The position numbers and the translations under genes were made by a program. This document shows positions 54,441 through 64,000 of a stretch of DNA of 64,000 nucleotides, piece by piece (position 1 is the stretch's first letter; every line of letters begins with the position of its first letter). The notes beneath the pieces were generated by a model. It saw nothing but the letters and a program-made list of their open reading frames with translations, searched no databases and was not told where the DNA came from. Source of the DNA: Cheiracanthium punctorium (Eukaryota > Arthropoda > Arachnida > Araneae > Cheiracanthiidae); contig JAWZYV010013186.1 in the NCBI GenBank assembly GCA_038373885.1, forward strand, positions 496,001 to 560,000. The letters run 5' to 3'.

Positions 54441-54650
54441 GAAGCCGCCCTGGTGGTGTAGTTGCTTAAGAACCATTTTAATAACGCCTTAGGTCCGGGT
54501 TCGAATCCCGGCTTGGGTATGGTTGTTAACTTGTTCGTCCCTTCATAGGGGATAAAGCTGGCCGCTACCATCATAAAATGGGCACAACTGGAAGGTGGAT
54601 TGATTTGGGATGGCAAGATTGCAGTCGACAGCAAGAATAAAAAGACTGTC
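54441..54650 (+). mobile_element. tRNA-derived SINE 3 (unit B)
   Basis: Counterpart of 40880–41085; A box TGGTGTAGTTGCTTAAG, B box GGTTCGAATCCCGGCTTGGG. Confidence 0.8.
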
Positions 54651-54730
54651 AAAATTCTGATTTCGGTTTCACGGTCGTATCTTATCTACCAAAAATTATA
54701 CTGAAGGCTGTTTTGCGAAAAAACTGGTGG

Positions 54731-55110
54731 CTTGGAGGCAAGGGCGGCTCCAGACTGAATTCTCGGAGGGGGCCATCGAACTTTTTACTTAGGTCTATAA
54801 ATTGTTCAAAATGCAAATTGAACGTGTGAAATCGTGAAGTATGCGAATCTAAAGTTGTAAAGCAAAATTTCGGAGGGGGCCATGGCCCCTATGGCCCCCT
54901 CACTGGAGCCGCCCTTGCTTGGAGGTTAAGGGGTCCTCTCCACACTAATAGCCTAACGATAATAACCGCGTACGGTCGTTGGTTCGATTCCTACACAATC
55001 CTCTGGCTGTTTAAATTTCCCTTTTCTGTGCTGTCAACTTTATTCGACAAGGATTTATCCACAAGTTTCTTGAAACCAAGATCATAAATCCGAAAATAAA
55101 AAAAATCCAA
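54731..55110 (+). mobile_element. tRNA-derived SINE 4 (unit B), interrupted by a hAT-like MITE
   Basis: Complete version of the SINE truncated at 41350. The tail AAACCAAGATCATAAATCCG lies partly beyond the duplication. Interrupted at CTTGGAGG by the MITE at 54739–54917. Confidence 0.75.
54739..54917. mobile_element. hAT-like MITE inserted only in unit B, 179 bp
   Basis: Ends CAAGGGCGGCTCCAGACTG and (reversed) CAAGGGCGGCTCCAGTGAG; perfect 8-bp duplication CTTGGAGG (54731–54738 and 54918–54925). Unit A has a single CTTGGAGG at 41182–41189, so the insertion came after the duplication. Confidence 0.95.
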
Positions 55111-55734
55111 ATATAGTAGCAAGTAAAGGATCCAACATTAATTTCCAAGGTTTAATATTTTGTAAAAATAAAATAGATTGACCCCCAAAACAAAAATAAG
55201 AAAAATTAACCAGTTCTTTTTTTTTTTTAGACCGACAGTGAACATTCCGACATTACGTGGGATAAACAGGGCCGGTTTTAAGCAAAAATTGGGGGGGGGG
55301 GGGTGCAAAGTCAAATTTGCCGACAATATATACCAATATGCCTTCAAAAATATATATCAATTTTACCGGTCATTTGTACATTAACGAATACATATAAAAT
55401 ATGCTGTCGTGTTCAATTTCATTACGAGCGAAATCTAAACTGTAAACAATCACTATTCAATCATTTCAGAATTCTTCAATCAATCCTGCTAACAAATAAC
55501 TTACACCGCTACACCGATTTTTAATTGATGAAATTAATATTTGGTTTTCATATAAACACTATTTATTTTTATTTTTTTTACTCAGACAATAAAAGTTACT
55601 CCAATCTTTAAAAAAAATGACGGTTTTTAGGTTAAATGGTTGGACCCGGTTAAATGACGGTTTTTAGGCTTGATGCTTGCATCAGAAAATCAATTTTTCT
55701 GGAATGTGCATGAATTCAAGTGCATTCTAGAAAA

Positions 55735-56667
55735 AATGTTCTAATCAAATAAAAAACTTATCTAATTCATCATATAAGTTTAATACGCTTTCAAATATTT
55801 TCGAATGAATAAGAATAATTATAATGATGGCTTAAGTACTTAACCCTTTAACGCGCAGTGTTCCCGCTCTGGGAACACCAAACTCTGACGCTTTGACTGT
55901 TGCCAGTCACGAAGAATAGATTGGATTTCTATAAAAATAGTGGCGGGTGACCTAGATCCACGAGAATCCTTTACTTTTTAGCACGTCCTTTCCCGTCAAA
56001 AAATGGTCACGATTATTTTTAACAGCACTGACATCGGCTGAAAAATGGAAGAATGCGAGAACAGCCGGATAGACTGCCCAATGCTGAAAAAAGAGCAGAC
56101 GTTGCCATCGCTCGACTTAACGACCACCAAGATGGCGGACGATCGAAACGTTCATCGCGTGCCACAGATCTGGAGACCCTTTTTTGACGCAGCTGGCTGT
56201 GCGTCAAAAAAGGCACAGACAGCTGCGTTAAAAAAGGGTCTCTTGATCTGTGGCACGCGATGAACATTTCGATCGATCGCCCTCTTGCTGGTCGTTAACC
56301 GCTGTCCTTTTTTCAGCATTGGGGCAATCTATGCAGCTGTTCTCGCATTCTTCCATTTTTCAGCAGATGACAGTGCTGTTAAAAATTATCTAGACAATTT
56401 TTTGACGGGAAATGACGTGCTAAAAAGTAAAGGATTCTCGTTGGAGCTATGTCACCCGCCACTATTTTTATAGAAATCCAATCTATTTTTCGTGACTGGC
56501 AACAGACAAAACGTCAGAGTTTGGTGTTCCCTGAGCGGGAACACTACGCGTTAAAGGGTTAAGTGCTTAAACCATCATTATAATTATTCTTAGTCATTTG
56601 AAAATTTTTGAAAGCGAATTAAACTTATCTAATTCATCATATAAGTTTTTTATTTGATTTGAACATT
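55735..56667. repeat. Palindrome with about 105-bp arms, split at its centre by a TTAA MITE
   Basis: The left arm 55735–55839 and right arm 56563–56667 are inverted repeats (AATGTTCTAATCAAATAAAA, AATAATTATAATGATGG). The MITE sits at their centre. Inside the arms a 12-bp spacer (CTAATTCATCAT) between AACTTAT and ATAAGTT keeps the same orientation in both arms, so it is flipped relative to the palindrome. Confidence 0.88.
55840..56562. mobile_element. piggyBac-like MITE, CCCTTTAACGCGCA family, double-ended, 723 bp
   Basis: TTAA at 55840–55843 and 56559–56562. Both ends are of the CCCTTTAACGCGCAGTGTTC type, unlike other copies that have one GAGGCGCA end, so the element is symmetric around its middle. 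The interior carries two rounds of the AGATCT…GATGAACGTTTCGATC block in opposite orientation. Confidence 0.85.
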
Positions 56668-56674
56668 GCGCCTC

Positions 56675-56850
56675 TAAGGGTTGCGCTTCCAAGGTAAGCG
56701 CACAGCCAACTGCGTCAAAAAAGGATCTCTAGATCTGTGACACGCGATGAACGTTTCGATCGTCCGCCATCTTGCTGGTAGTTAAGTCGAGCGATGGCAA
56801 CGGTTGCCCTTTTTTCAGCATTGGGAAAGGGTTGCGCCTCAAAGGGTTAA
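56675..56850. mobile_element. Partial piggyBac-like MITE
   Basis: One end, reversed, with TTAA at 56847–56850 (GTTGCGCCTCAAAGGGTTAA). The left part begins in scrambled family sequence (TTGCGCCTCTAAGGGTTGCG). Confidence 0.7.
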
Positions 56851-57024
56851 CGAAACGCGAATAGTAATGTTTACTAAAGTAAGTTGTTTATTGTTAGACC
56901 TGGTTAATTCTTTTTCTCAGCATTTCGCAAAAAAAAAAAAAAAAAAAAAATAGAGTTTTTTTTGAGCATTTAGAAAGTACGTGATGTAATTCCTTTTCGC
57001 TGTCACAGTATACACTCAAATATA

Positions 57025-57354
57025 ATGCGAAATGAAAGGAGTTTCCTCTTCAAGTTAGTTCCAATACTTCAAAACTTGATTATTTGGATTCGGACTGAAA
57101 GTGAACACGTCGTTCCTTCACCCTGTACCATATTTCAGCTAACTTTTTTTTGTATTCCCATTGTCCACAATATCTTTCACACAAAAGCGAATCCAGTTTC
57201 TCTTGTCCCATTAGTTGATCTTAGAGGATTCATTATAAAATTGAGTTTGTGTAAAGATTTTTCATTTGTTGACACTGTCACGGGAGCAGTGTCAACAGAG
57301 TTGAACCACAGAATTTGCTTTTGGAATAATACTCTTTCATTCGTTAGATTTTAA
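57025..57354 (+). other. Unrecognised 109-codon open frame inside the hAT-like element
   Basis: The frame includes MRNERSFLFKLVPILQNLII and FCIPIVHNIFHTKANPVSLV. I recognise no transposase motif or other domain. It may be a relic of the host transposon or a chance frame. Confidence 0.25.
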
Positions 57355-57480
57355 CATTATTTCTTTCAGACTTCTTGCATTTGAACAATTCTCGAACCGA
57401 AATTTCAAGCTCTGCTTGAACTGTTTCAGCATCAGGCATTGATATCGATTTTGGAATCATACCCCAAAGTGACTGAACAT

Positions 57481-57763
57481 TAACCCATTTATGCCTAGCG
57501 TCCCTTTTTTGGGACGACATTTTCGCTATTAGTCGAAAACGTTATTTATTTTTCCTAGCCTTTGTTCATGAGTATTGAGCCTCAACTCTACAAAATATTT
57601 TAACATGACCGAGTAGGATGTTGATATTTCGATTTTTGTGCATCGTGATTTTAAAAGAAATCATCCCTTGTTCAAGAAGCTGACATCAGAAATTTATCTA
57701 TTATTTCTGTTATCAGTAAAAATCGAAGAAAGTCGCAAAAATATCCAGGCACAAATGGGTTAG
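57481..57763. mobile_element. piggyBac-like MITE (CCCATTTATGCC family), second copy
   Basis: TTAA at 57481–57484, and TTAG at the right (57760–57763), one base off. Near-identical to 24817–25100 in reverse orientation. Confidence 0.9.
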
Positions 57764-57978
57764 CAAGCGCGGTAAGCAAGAAAATCGTAACAAGACTATG
57801 TTCACGATATACAGTATGACTTATAATAAACTGTCGGCAGAACTGGTAATGTATACACTGGTGACTAAAGCTCAAATTTGCCGACAGTCCTTTGGCAACT
57901 GACGATTTTGACGACAAAAGAACTTTTTCACAAAGTTGCCCCCCCCCCACCCCATATGGAACCGGCCCTGGGGATAAT

Positions 57979-58580
57979 GTATATTCCGCCGCGCGTTGAA
58001 AGGTTTACAGGCTGACATTTTTTTCTAGCGTCGTATAAACTTTTGCGGCCAGCAGCCAAGAATGAGCGATTTGGTGTTATTGTTTGCAATAAATGAAGTG
58101 TCCACGGCGAGAACGATGAGAGTCCAATACAGCTGATTTTCCAAAAAATCGAAAGGCGCACGGGACTTTCATCGTTCTTCCCCAATAAACTGTATCTTTG
58201 GGCTATTTTTTAAGTGTATTCTCATCGTTCTTTCCCCTTATGGATTAAGGATCTTAATAGTGCCACTCATGAACAACAGAATGCAGTAGAAACCTCAACA
58301 TTGACGAAAAGTGGACTCTCATCGTTCTTCCCGTGGACCGTTCAAATCTATTTTTCCAATTGTTCCTTTGGCTCCAAGGATCAGCTTATAAATCTTTCAA
58401 CAGAGCCGATAATTCAATGGAAATATTTGCCAGCAACATAAAAGGCATAACAGCCATGGGTAAAATATATTCTATTCCACTGTCATGTACTCTCAGGCGA
58501 GAAATTCACATACTTTTTGACTCATGTCAGAACAATTTACAATCGGTTTTCGTATTATTTTCTGTTCATCGAATAAAATA
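57979..58580. other. Spacer between transposons
   Basis: Holds three related words around ATGAGAGTCC/CTCATCGTTCTTCCC (near 58110, 58170, 58210 and 58318), a possible decayed repeat. No gene is seen. Confidence 0.35.
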
Positions 58581-59165
58581 TTAGGTTGTAACGAAAGTTT
58601 TCTGCCACTCCAAGTATTGCCTGCACAAGCAGTTCGCGTTGGTGTCTTTGCCAATATTTTGTAAAACGAGTTTTGTTATTTGAAAGAAAAAGGCTTGTTT
58701 TAGAGCACTGTGTTGTGAAATCTGTAAAACAATAGCGTTATGATTAAGTATAAGGTGTCTGAAATGGAACTACCACACTACCAGATTGATCCATCCTTTA
58801 CTCTCAGTTCTGTTGCAAAAAGTCAGCTACAGAATGACACTGAATCATGTGTACAGCTTAAGGTACTACTGTTGTATCATATGACACTGTGAAGATTTGG
58901 TACCGAAAGTTCAAAAACGAGGACTAGGATATTAAAGAAGCAGAGCGCTCTGACCAGACTACTGATGCTGATGAGGCCCGCCTACGAGAATTTGTGGAAG
59001 AAGATAAAATATTCATCCACGAGAGCTAGCTAAAAGAGTTATACTTTAGTGCCATGTCCATTAGTTGCGCTAAGCATCGCATAAACTTGATATATAAGGT
59101 CAATAGCTGGGTACCGCGTGAGCTTACTCAAGCAAATCTGACGGAAAACTTTCGTTACAACCCGA
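58581..59165 (+). mobile_element. mariner-type element with decayed transposase
   Basis: Inverted ends TTAGGTTGTAACGAAAGTTT and (reversed) TCGGGTTGTAACGAAAGTTT, flanked by TA at 58579–58580 and 59166–59167. Length 585 bp, so about half of a full mariner. Reverse relative of 24586–25259. Confidence 0.9.
58885..59040 (+). pseudogene. mariner transposase fragment
   Basis: The sequence reads TVKIWYRKFKNED, a stop, then DIKEAERSDQTTDADEARLR and EFVEED, followed after a shift by ELAKRV. This is the segment just before the catalytic domain in mariner transposases. It is broken by a stop and a frameshift, and the DDE/D region is absent. Confidence 0.8.
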
Positions 59166-59167
59166 TA

Positions 59168-60619
59168 CATTTGCGAAAGTCCGGTGGCTGATAATGGCCT
59201 GATGAATCATACAAAATTTCGAATTGTGTATTTTTTTTGTAAAAAAACAAACAAACAAACACGATATAGAAGAACAAACGGATCGACTATCCAATAAAAC
59301 TCGAAATAAGTCTTGGCAGAAACGGCAAACGCCATGAACTCAGCCCAAATAATCACGATGATCAATCGACTATCAGTTCTTGCGGAAAGTTTAGCTTTAG
59401 AGTATTCAAAACTGTTTCTAGTGTGTTTATTTTTACCCCAAATGTATTTTAAGGTTACATATTAAATTGCAAAAAATATTTGCATGAAAAGTAATTTTTT
59501 TCTCATTGCATTAATGCTTCCATTTTTTTTTATAAAATTAATCCAAAATAGCTTTTTTGGTCTTTCTTCCTTCGTTTTATACGTATCTTCTTATTTTGTA
59601 CCTTTAGGGTTCCGGAACAACAAAGATAGCCACTTGTGGCAAAAGTCCGGATATATGTGTATTGTGTTTGTCCCATAAAGGATCATTAGAGGTATAAGCA
59701 GGCTTCATTTGCCTTAGCAAAAACCTCGATTTACGAAGAAAACTAAAAGAAAAAGCCAAAATAAAAAACCTACAACTTGAAGTTACTATGAAAATTTAAG
59801 ATTTTGCTGTGATCTGAGTAGTATTAATTGCTAACTCATCAAAAATTCACAACATTATTTGCCGCCTCTCAAAATTTTACTTGGTGCACTGCTGTCCCAA
59901 AATGCACAGACGCTGAAAAATTGCAGCCGTTGCCATCGTTCGATTAACTACCAGCAACAAGGGGGGAGGGGGTAATCGAATCGCCAAAATCGGGATACAG
60001 AGCTGAAGAACTTTACTAACACAGCCGGCACACTGGTAGTTAAATTGAGTGATGGCAATGGCTGCAGGTTTTCAGCTTCGGGTAGTCTTTCCGGTTGTTT
60101 TGCTATATCGATGCCAGAAACGTACACCGCTTGTGCCACTAGTGTGGTTGCCGTCATTGCAAAGTGGAACAGTAGTGCCCGACAATTACATTTTTGTGGC
60201 CCTATATAAAGCTGGCTCAATGTTTGTGCCCCTATATAAAGCTCTAAACTCTTTTTTGGGGCCTTTACTTACATGTGTGTCCAGACAAGGCCGAATATGA
60301 CCAACAGGATTCCCCAGCATTGATGGATTCGGTGGCCCCATCTATGAATTTTTTATTTTTCATAAAATGCTGATAAAAAAAGAATATATCAGAACATTTA
60401 AAATTGGGGGCCCTTTCAAGACGGGGGAACTGGGCAAAATCCCGATTCGCCTATTCGATAATAAGCCCCTGTCCCCAGGGTACGTACCCTGCGATAATAA
60501 GGTCACTGGTAGTGCCGATCCGACCTGACCTTCATAGTAAGGAAGAACAAGCCTTGCTTCTTTTTCAATTCCTTTATTCATCGAACTGTAACGTTATTTT
60601 TAAAGCAACGCTACTTGCA
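59168..60619. other. Spacer with a diverged TTAA-family palindrome
   Basis: Around 59913–60097, GCTGAAAAATTGCAGCCGTT and its reverse (AATGGCTGCAGGTTTTCAGC) form a palindrome related to the CCCTTTGAGGCGCA MITE family but old. A short duplication of CCCTATATAAAGCT lies at 60203 and 60229. No gene is seen. Confidence 0.45.
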
Positions 60620-61026
60620 TTAACCCTTTAACGCGCAGTGTTCCCGCTCCGGGAACACCAAACTCTGACGTTTTGACGGTTGCCAGTCACGAAGAATAGA
60701 TTGGATTTCTATAAAAATAGTTGCGGGTGGCAGAGCTCCACGAGGATCCTTTCCTATTTAGCACGTCATTTTCCGCCAAAAAATGGTCACGATTCTTTTT
60801 AAACAGCACTGACATCTGATGAAAAATGGAAGAATGTGAGAACAGCTGGATAGATTGCCCAATGCTGAAAAAAAGGGCACAGCCAGCTGCGTCCAAAAAG
60901 GGTCTAGATCTGTGGCACGCGATGAACGTTTCGATCGTCTTCCCTCTTGCTGGTTGTTAAGTCGAGCGATGGCAACGGCTGCCCCTTTTTTCAGCATTGG
61001 GAAAGGGTTGCGCCTCAAAGGGTTAA
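60620..61026. mobile_element. piggyBac-like MITE, CCCTTTAACGCGCA family
   Basis: TTAA at 60620–60623 and 61023–61026; left end CCCTTTAACGCGCAGTGTTC, right end (reversed) CCCTTTGAGGCGCAACCC. Opposite orientation to 34901–35316 and otherwise collinear with it. Confidence 0.92.
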
Positions 61027-61834
61027 AAGAATACCCGATCTGACTGATGTGGCAACTATTCCCACACTGAAGTATTGTTTGAATCTTTTTTGAGTGTGGG
61101 TGACAATTTTAAACACTGTTGGACAGTTAAAACTTTACTTGTGAGGTAAAACAGAATTCGAGATTAGCCCCCAATTCTGACGACCGCGGGAAGGAAAGGT
61201 TTAAAAGAATACCAGCTATACGGAGAATGAACTCCGTGGATTGTCGGGAAAATTACCCTTTTTATTTCCAGAGAGTGTGATAGACCCTTTTCGATAAATA
61301 CCCTGCCTCTTAAAAATAACTGCGAGCATTGGAATAGGCAATTTATAATTTCTATAACTATTTTAATACCCCTGGCTGTAAAGTTCCAGGATTTTTGCTG
61401 TTAGATTTAAAATATACTTCATCGGAACACCGAGAAGTAGACTCGTAAACAAAATCCTTCAGAACCAATTTTAAATCGCTATTGTCCCATTCAGTGATGA
61501 AATTAGGGCACTTTGCCTAGAATCTCACTAAATACTCCACATTTCCAAAATTGCATACACAGTGCAGACTTTGTGTGTGTTTCATACATTATGGCTCAAG
61601 ATAAAATAATTCAAATCATTCAGTGGTGTGCAACATGAATTTATTTCAAAAATGGTAAGATGCGAAATTTTTAGGAGATAACAAAATGAAAAATGTGATG
61701 AAAGTGATTAAAAATTGCTTTTCTGCAGTTAATATTTTTAAAATTTAAAACACCCTATAGTTGTGACTTTTCGTCCACTCGTTAATAGAAGATCGCATTA
61801 AAAAGATTGGTCAAATTCACCAAGAAAGTTAAAA
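61027..61834. other. 3' flank of the membrane-protein gene
   Basis: Downstream of the minus-strand gene. A minus-strand AATAAA at 61640–61645 lies about 190 bp after the stop and is the likely poly-A signal. Nothing else is recognised. Confidence 0.5.
61640..61645 (-). terminator. Candidate poly-A signal AATAAA
   Basis: TTTATT on the plus strand, about 190 bp downstream of the stop codon at 61835. The position is normal for a short 3' UTR; no transcript evidence. Confidence 0.5.
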
Positions 61835-63679
61835 TCAGTTATGTTTAGTCACTGGATCGGAGTCGCAGCTGCTTTTTGGATCGTCAGTTTCTGTCACAGA
61901 AATTTTAACATCTGGTTTCTCAGCCTGCTGCATTTCTGTCGAGCTTCCCGGAACACCAAGACAGTCTGAATTTCCGTCACCAGGCTCGTCCAATTCCGTC
62001 ACAGAAATTTCGACATCTGGTTTGTCAGCCTGTTGCACTCCTTCACTCGATTTTACCGGAACACTAGACGAGTCTGAATTTTTATCAGAAGGGTCTTCGA
62101 CTTCAACGCGAACATTTCTTCTCGTTTCGAACGCTCCAGCAGCTTCCTGAGGAGAGTTTCTACCGTCCAATTTCCTAAAAGTTTGCGTTATGCGATTCAG
62201 CATAACTTGCAGGCTTGGCGAATCTTCGCAACATTTCAATTCCGTCCGCATCCTCGGTTCAGAAGATTGGCGAGATCTGTCTGAAGTCGATCGCCTGTGG
62301 ACGGGAATGAGCTGACGACGCCTGCTGAAATTTCCCCGAGTGGTCCTGCTTCTGCCTCGTGAATAAACCTTTCTTTTAGGCATCACAATGTGTATTCGAG
62401 CCGGTCGACTCTCCAGGTAATCAGCGTGTTCAGTGTCCGTTACCCATTCTCCGTCAGATTTGTTCTCTGGTGACGTAGCGCCCATTTGCAAATGTTCCTT
62501 CTTCCGAGCTTCTTTCGTCTGCTTGTCGACCTCTTCCCTTTCCGCGAGCAGATTTCTCTTATGAACCCTTGCTGCTACAAGGGGAATCTCTCCAGACTGA
62601 GTTAACCACTTCCATGGAATTCTGGGATAGTCTGGTAACGGTACTACCAAGTCGGGTGTTCCAGGAGGAATATTCGTCTGGTTTGTTGGCTTGCGGACGA
62701 CCCCGTCTTGGTTTCCGGTTGTTGTAGAAGAATCCTCTTGAGAACCGGCAAGGTCTAGCTCGTTATCAGCCGACCATCCACCCATTGCACCTTTTGAGGC
62801 TCCAGATGGATCATTAGACGATTCTAAATTCGAAAAACTAGAATCCGGAATGTAAGGCGGCTTGTTCGATTTTCCTTTCATCATTGGAACAATGAAGCCA
62901 GCTATTGGAGAATCGAAAGACATGAAGGATTCGTCAGAACTCCGACTATGATCCTGAGTTCTGTCTGGAGTTATTCTAAAATAATCTCCAATATGAGCAG
63001 TTTTGCTTGGAGTTTTTTCAGCAGTCGCCGATGGTTCTGAAATGACAGGCGCACAATCATGAAACTCTTCTCCGTTTTCATTTTGCGTAAGTGATGACGC
63101 TGAAGCCTTTGGCCTCTTGCTGAATGAGCCATCCGAATTTAAATTAACGCGGCGAGCTCCGCCTGGAGATATTCTGGATGTGTCCCGATCCCAAGTTGTA
63201 GTCCCCGATGGTCCTGGTAGGCAATCGTAAAACTGCTCCGTAATACCATCTCGCAGAAGGGGTATTTCAGAGGTATTCATCGTTCTCCTTGAAACTACAT
63301 CCATCATATAAGACAAAGGTCTGACGAGACAGACCATCATGTAAGACAAAGGTCTGACGAGACAGAAGATTAACAGCTTCCTCCACGACTGAAACCTCCA
63401 CAACAGGAAGAAAGGCTCTGGCAACCAGCTTACTCTCCACCTTACCGGAATCGGCAGGCAGCCACAGACGCCAGCTACGTAATAGCAAACTATGAAGTCC
63501 ACGAATCTACCGGGGATATCTGTCCACAGCGTGCAGTAACCTCTGCTGCCAACAGCAACTTCGTAAGTGAGATAAAAGAGCACTATAAAAACTGCACTGG
63601 AAAGAAATCCCGCCAGCATTATCAGTAAAGACCAGAGGACTCTCTTCCAGTTTCGTCTGGAAGTGCCTTGCCGTTCCAT
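61835..63679 (-). CDS. Unrecognised membrane-anchored protein with hydrophilic C-terminal tail, 614 aa
   Basis: The start chosen is ATG at 63679–63677 (MERQGTSRRNWKR), in strong context (GACCATGG), 24 nt after a clear acceptor CTTCTATTGCAG at 63704. A longer in-frame start at 63760 would ignore that intron. Residues 13–40 form a membrane span preceded by basic residues. Residues 59–79 (FVDFIVCYYVAGVCG) and about 85–126 are further hydrophobic or amphipathic stretches. An 11-aa duplication (CLVRPLSYMMV) lies at 106–126. The remaining ~480 residues are polar and Ser-rich, with an RGRSRTTRGNFSRRRQ-type basic cluster. The last ~100 residues are built from three degenerate ~35-aa units (KPDVEISVTELDEP, KPDVKISVTETDDP). 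I recognise no family. A poly-A signal lies at 61640. The 5' UTR exon lies outside or at the window edge. Confidence 0.8.
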   Translation of the reverse strand: MERQGTSRRNWKRVLWSLLIMLAGFLSSAVFIVLFYLTYEVAVGSRGYCTLWTDIPGRFVDFIVCYYVAGVCGCLPIPVRWRVSWLPEPFFLLWRFQSWRKLLIFCLVRPLSYMMVCLVRPLSYMMDVVSRRTMNTSEIPLLRDGITEQFYDCLPGPSGTTTWDRDTSRISPGGARRVNLNSDGSFSKRPKASASSLTQNENGEEFHDCAPVISEPSATAEKTPSKTAHIGDYFRITPDRTQDHSRSSDESFMSFDSPIAGFIVPMMKGKSNKPPYIPDSSFSNLESSNDPSGASKGAMGGWSADNELDLAGSQEDSSTTTGNQDGVVRKPTNQTNIPPGTPDLVVPLPDYPRIPWKWLTQSGEIPLVAARVHKRNLLAEREEVDKQTKEARKKEHLQMGATSPENKSDGEWVTDTEHADYLESRPARIHIVMPKRKVYSRGRSRTTRGNFSRRRQLIPVHRRSTSDRSRQSSEPRMRTELKCCEDSPSLQVMLNRITQTFRKLDGRNSPQEAAGAFETRRNVRVEVEDPSDKNSDSSSVPVKSSEGVQQADKPDVEISVTELDEPGDGNSDCLGVPGSSTEMQQAEKPDVKISVTETDDPKSSCDSDPVTKHN

Positions 63680-63703
63680 GGTCGAGTAGCAAGAGATAGA
63701 AAT

Positions 63704-64000
63704 CTGCAATAGAAGAAAAGGTTTATTAAGGGGAAAGAACATAAAACTAGCTGTGAACATAGATTTATTAATACTGTTATCAACACGGACTTGGTTGTAG
63801 GATAATCATCGAATAACGGCAGACGGGCGAAATAGTGCCAGCGTCAAAAAAGGAAAATATTCGGCTCTAGTTTAATGATTAGCTACATAAGCGCCCTCTT
63901 GTGACGCATAGCTTAAAGAGCTCCTGCACGATTAATGATAGAGATGAGTTCGGGCTCATTTTTTAAATCCCGACCCGGTTAGAGCCCGAGGACTTATTTA
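63704..64000. other. Upstream intron of the membrane-protein gene
   Basis: By the acceptor at 63704 this should be intron on the minus strand. A donor or first exon is not identifiable before the window ends. Confidence 0.45.

Larger units (their letters stand above)
41351..55067. repeat. Segmental duplication unit B (13.7 kb, direct tandem)
   Basis: Joined directly to unit A at 41350/41351 by a SINE-to-palindrome junction, and ends near 55067 inside the SINE 4 tail. Carries a complete second gene copy. B-specific material includes the TTAA MITE at 42492–43013, the hAT-like MITE at 54739–54917, an expanded short tandem repeat at 52497, and two additional exon-2 repeats. Confidence 0.95.
55267..57970. 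mobile_element. hAT-like element of 2.7 kb filled with nested insertions
   Basis: The ends CAGGGCCGGTTTTAAGC and (reversed) CAGGGCCGGTTCCATATGG are inverted, followed by G-runs. The 8-bp flanks are gggataaa (55259–55266) and gggataat (57971–57978). Matching inner words (TCAAATTTGCCGACA) lie near both ends. The inside is largely other repeats: a palindrome at 55735–56667, TTAA MITEs at 55840 and 57481, and a partial one at 56675. A 109-codon frame at 57025–57354 is not recognised and lacks a transposase signature. Confidence 0.75.

Overview
This window is eukaryotic nuclear DNA. It is AT-rich, has GT–AG introns, tRNA-derived SINEs, a C2H2 zinc-finger gene, and many DNA-transposon and MITE families flanked by TA, TTAA or 8-bp target duplications. 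I think it is an arthropod with a large, repeat-rich genome. A chelicerate would fit, but that is a guess and no single gene proves it.

Layout. 1–5.4 kb is AT-rich spacer with three tandem arrays. At 5376–7178 (minus) lies an intact zinc-finger gene: 600 aa, 9 C2H2 fingers, and a 19-aa coding minisatellite. From 7.2 to 26 kb there is no convincing gene, only transposon remnants, MITEs, a SINE inside a SINE, and two doubtful exons. From 26257 to 55067 there is a direct tandem segmental duplication: unit A at 26257–41350 and unit B at 41351–55067. Each unit carries one complete copy of the same unrecognised minus-strand gene: a TATA promoter with a non-coding first exon, exon 2 with 13–14-aa repeats, and exon 3 with 14-aa repeats. 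55–61 kb is nested transposons. At 61835–63679 (minus) is an unrecognised gene for a membrane-anchored protein with a long hydrophilic tail.

The duplication makes the window informative. Comparing A with B gives empty sites for insertions made after the duplication: a Tc1/mariner-type element (A only, TA), a piggyBac-like MITE (B only, TTAA), a hAT-like MITE (B only, 8-bp duplication), and a foldback retroelement fragment carrying a nested hAT-like MITE (A only, 11-bp duplication). The two paralogues kept their reading frames but changed repeat number in opposite directions: exon 3 has 8 units in A and 2 in B, exon 2 has 4 in A and 6 in B. The foldback fragments carry hammerhead-ribozyme-like cores and look like ends of Penelope-like retroelements.

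All four supported genes are on the minus strand and all contain internal tandem repeats. No CRISPR array, operon or prokaryotic feature is present.
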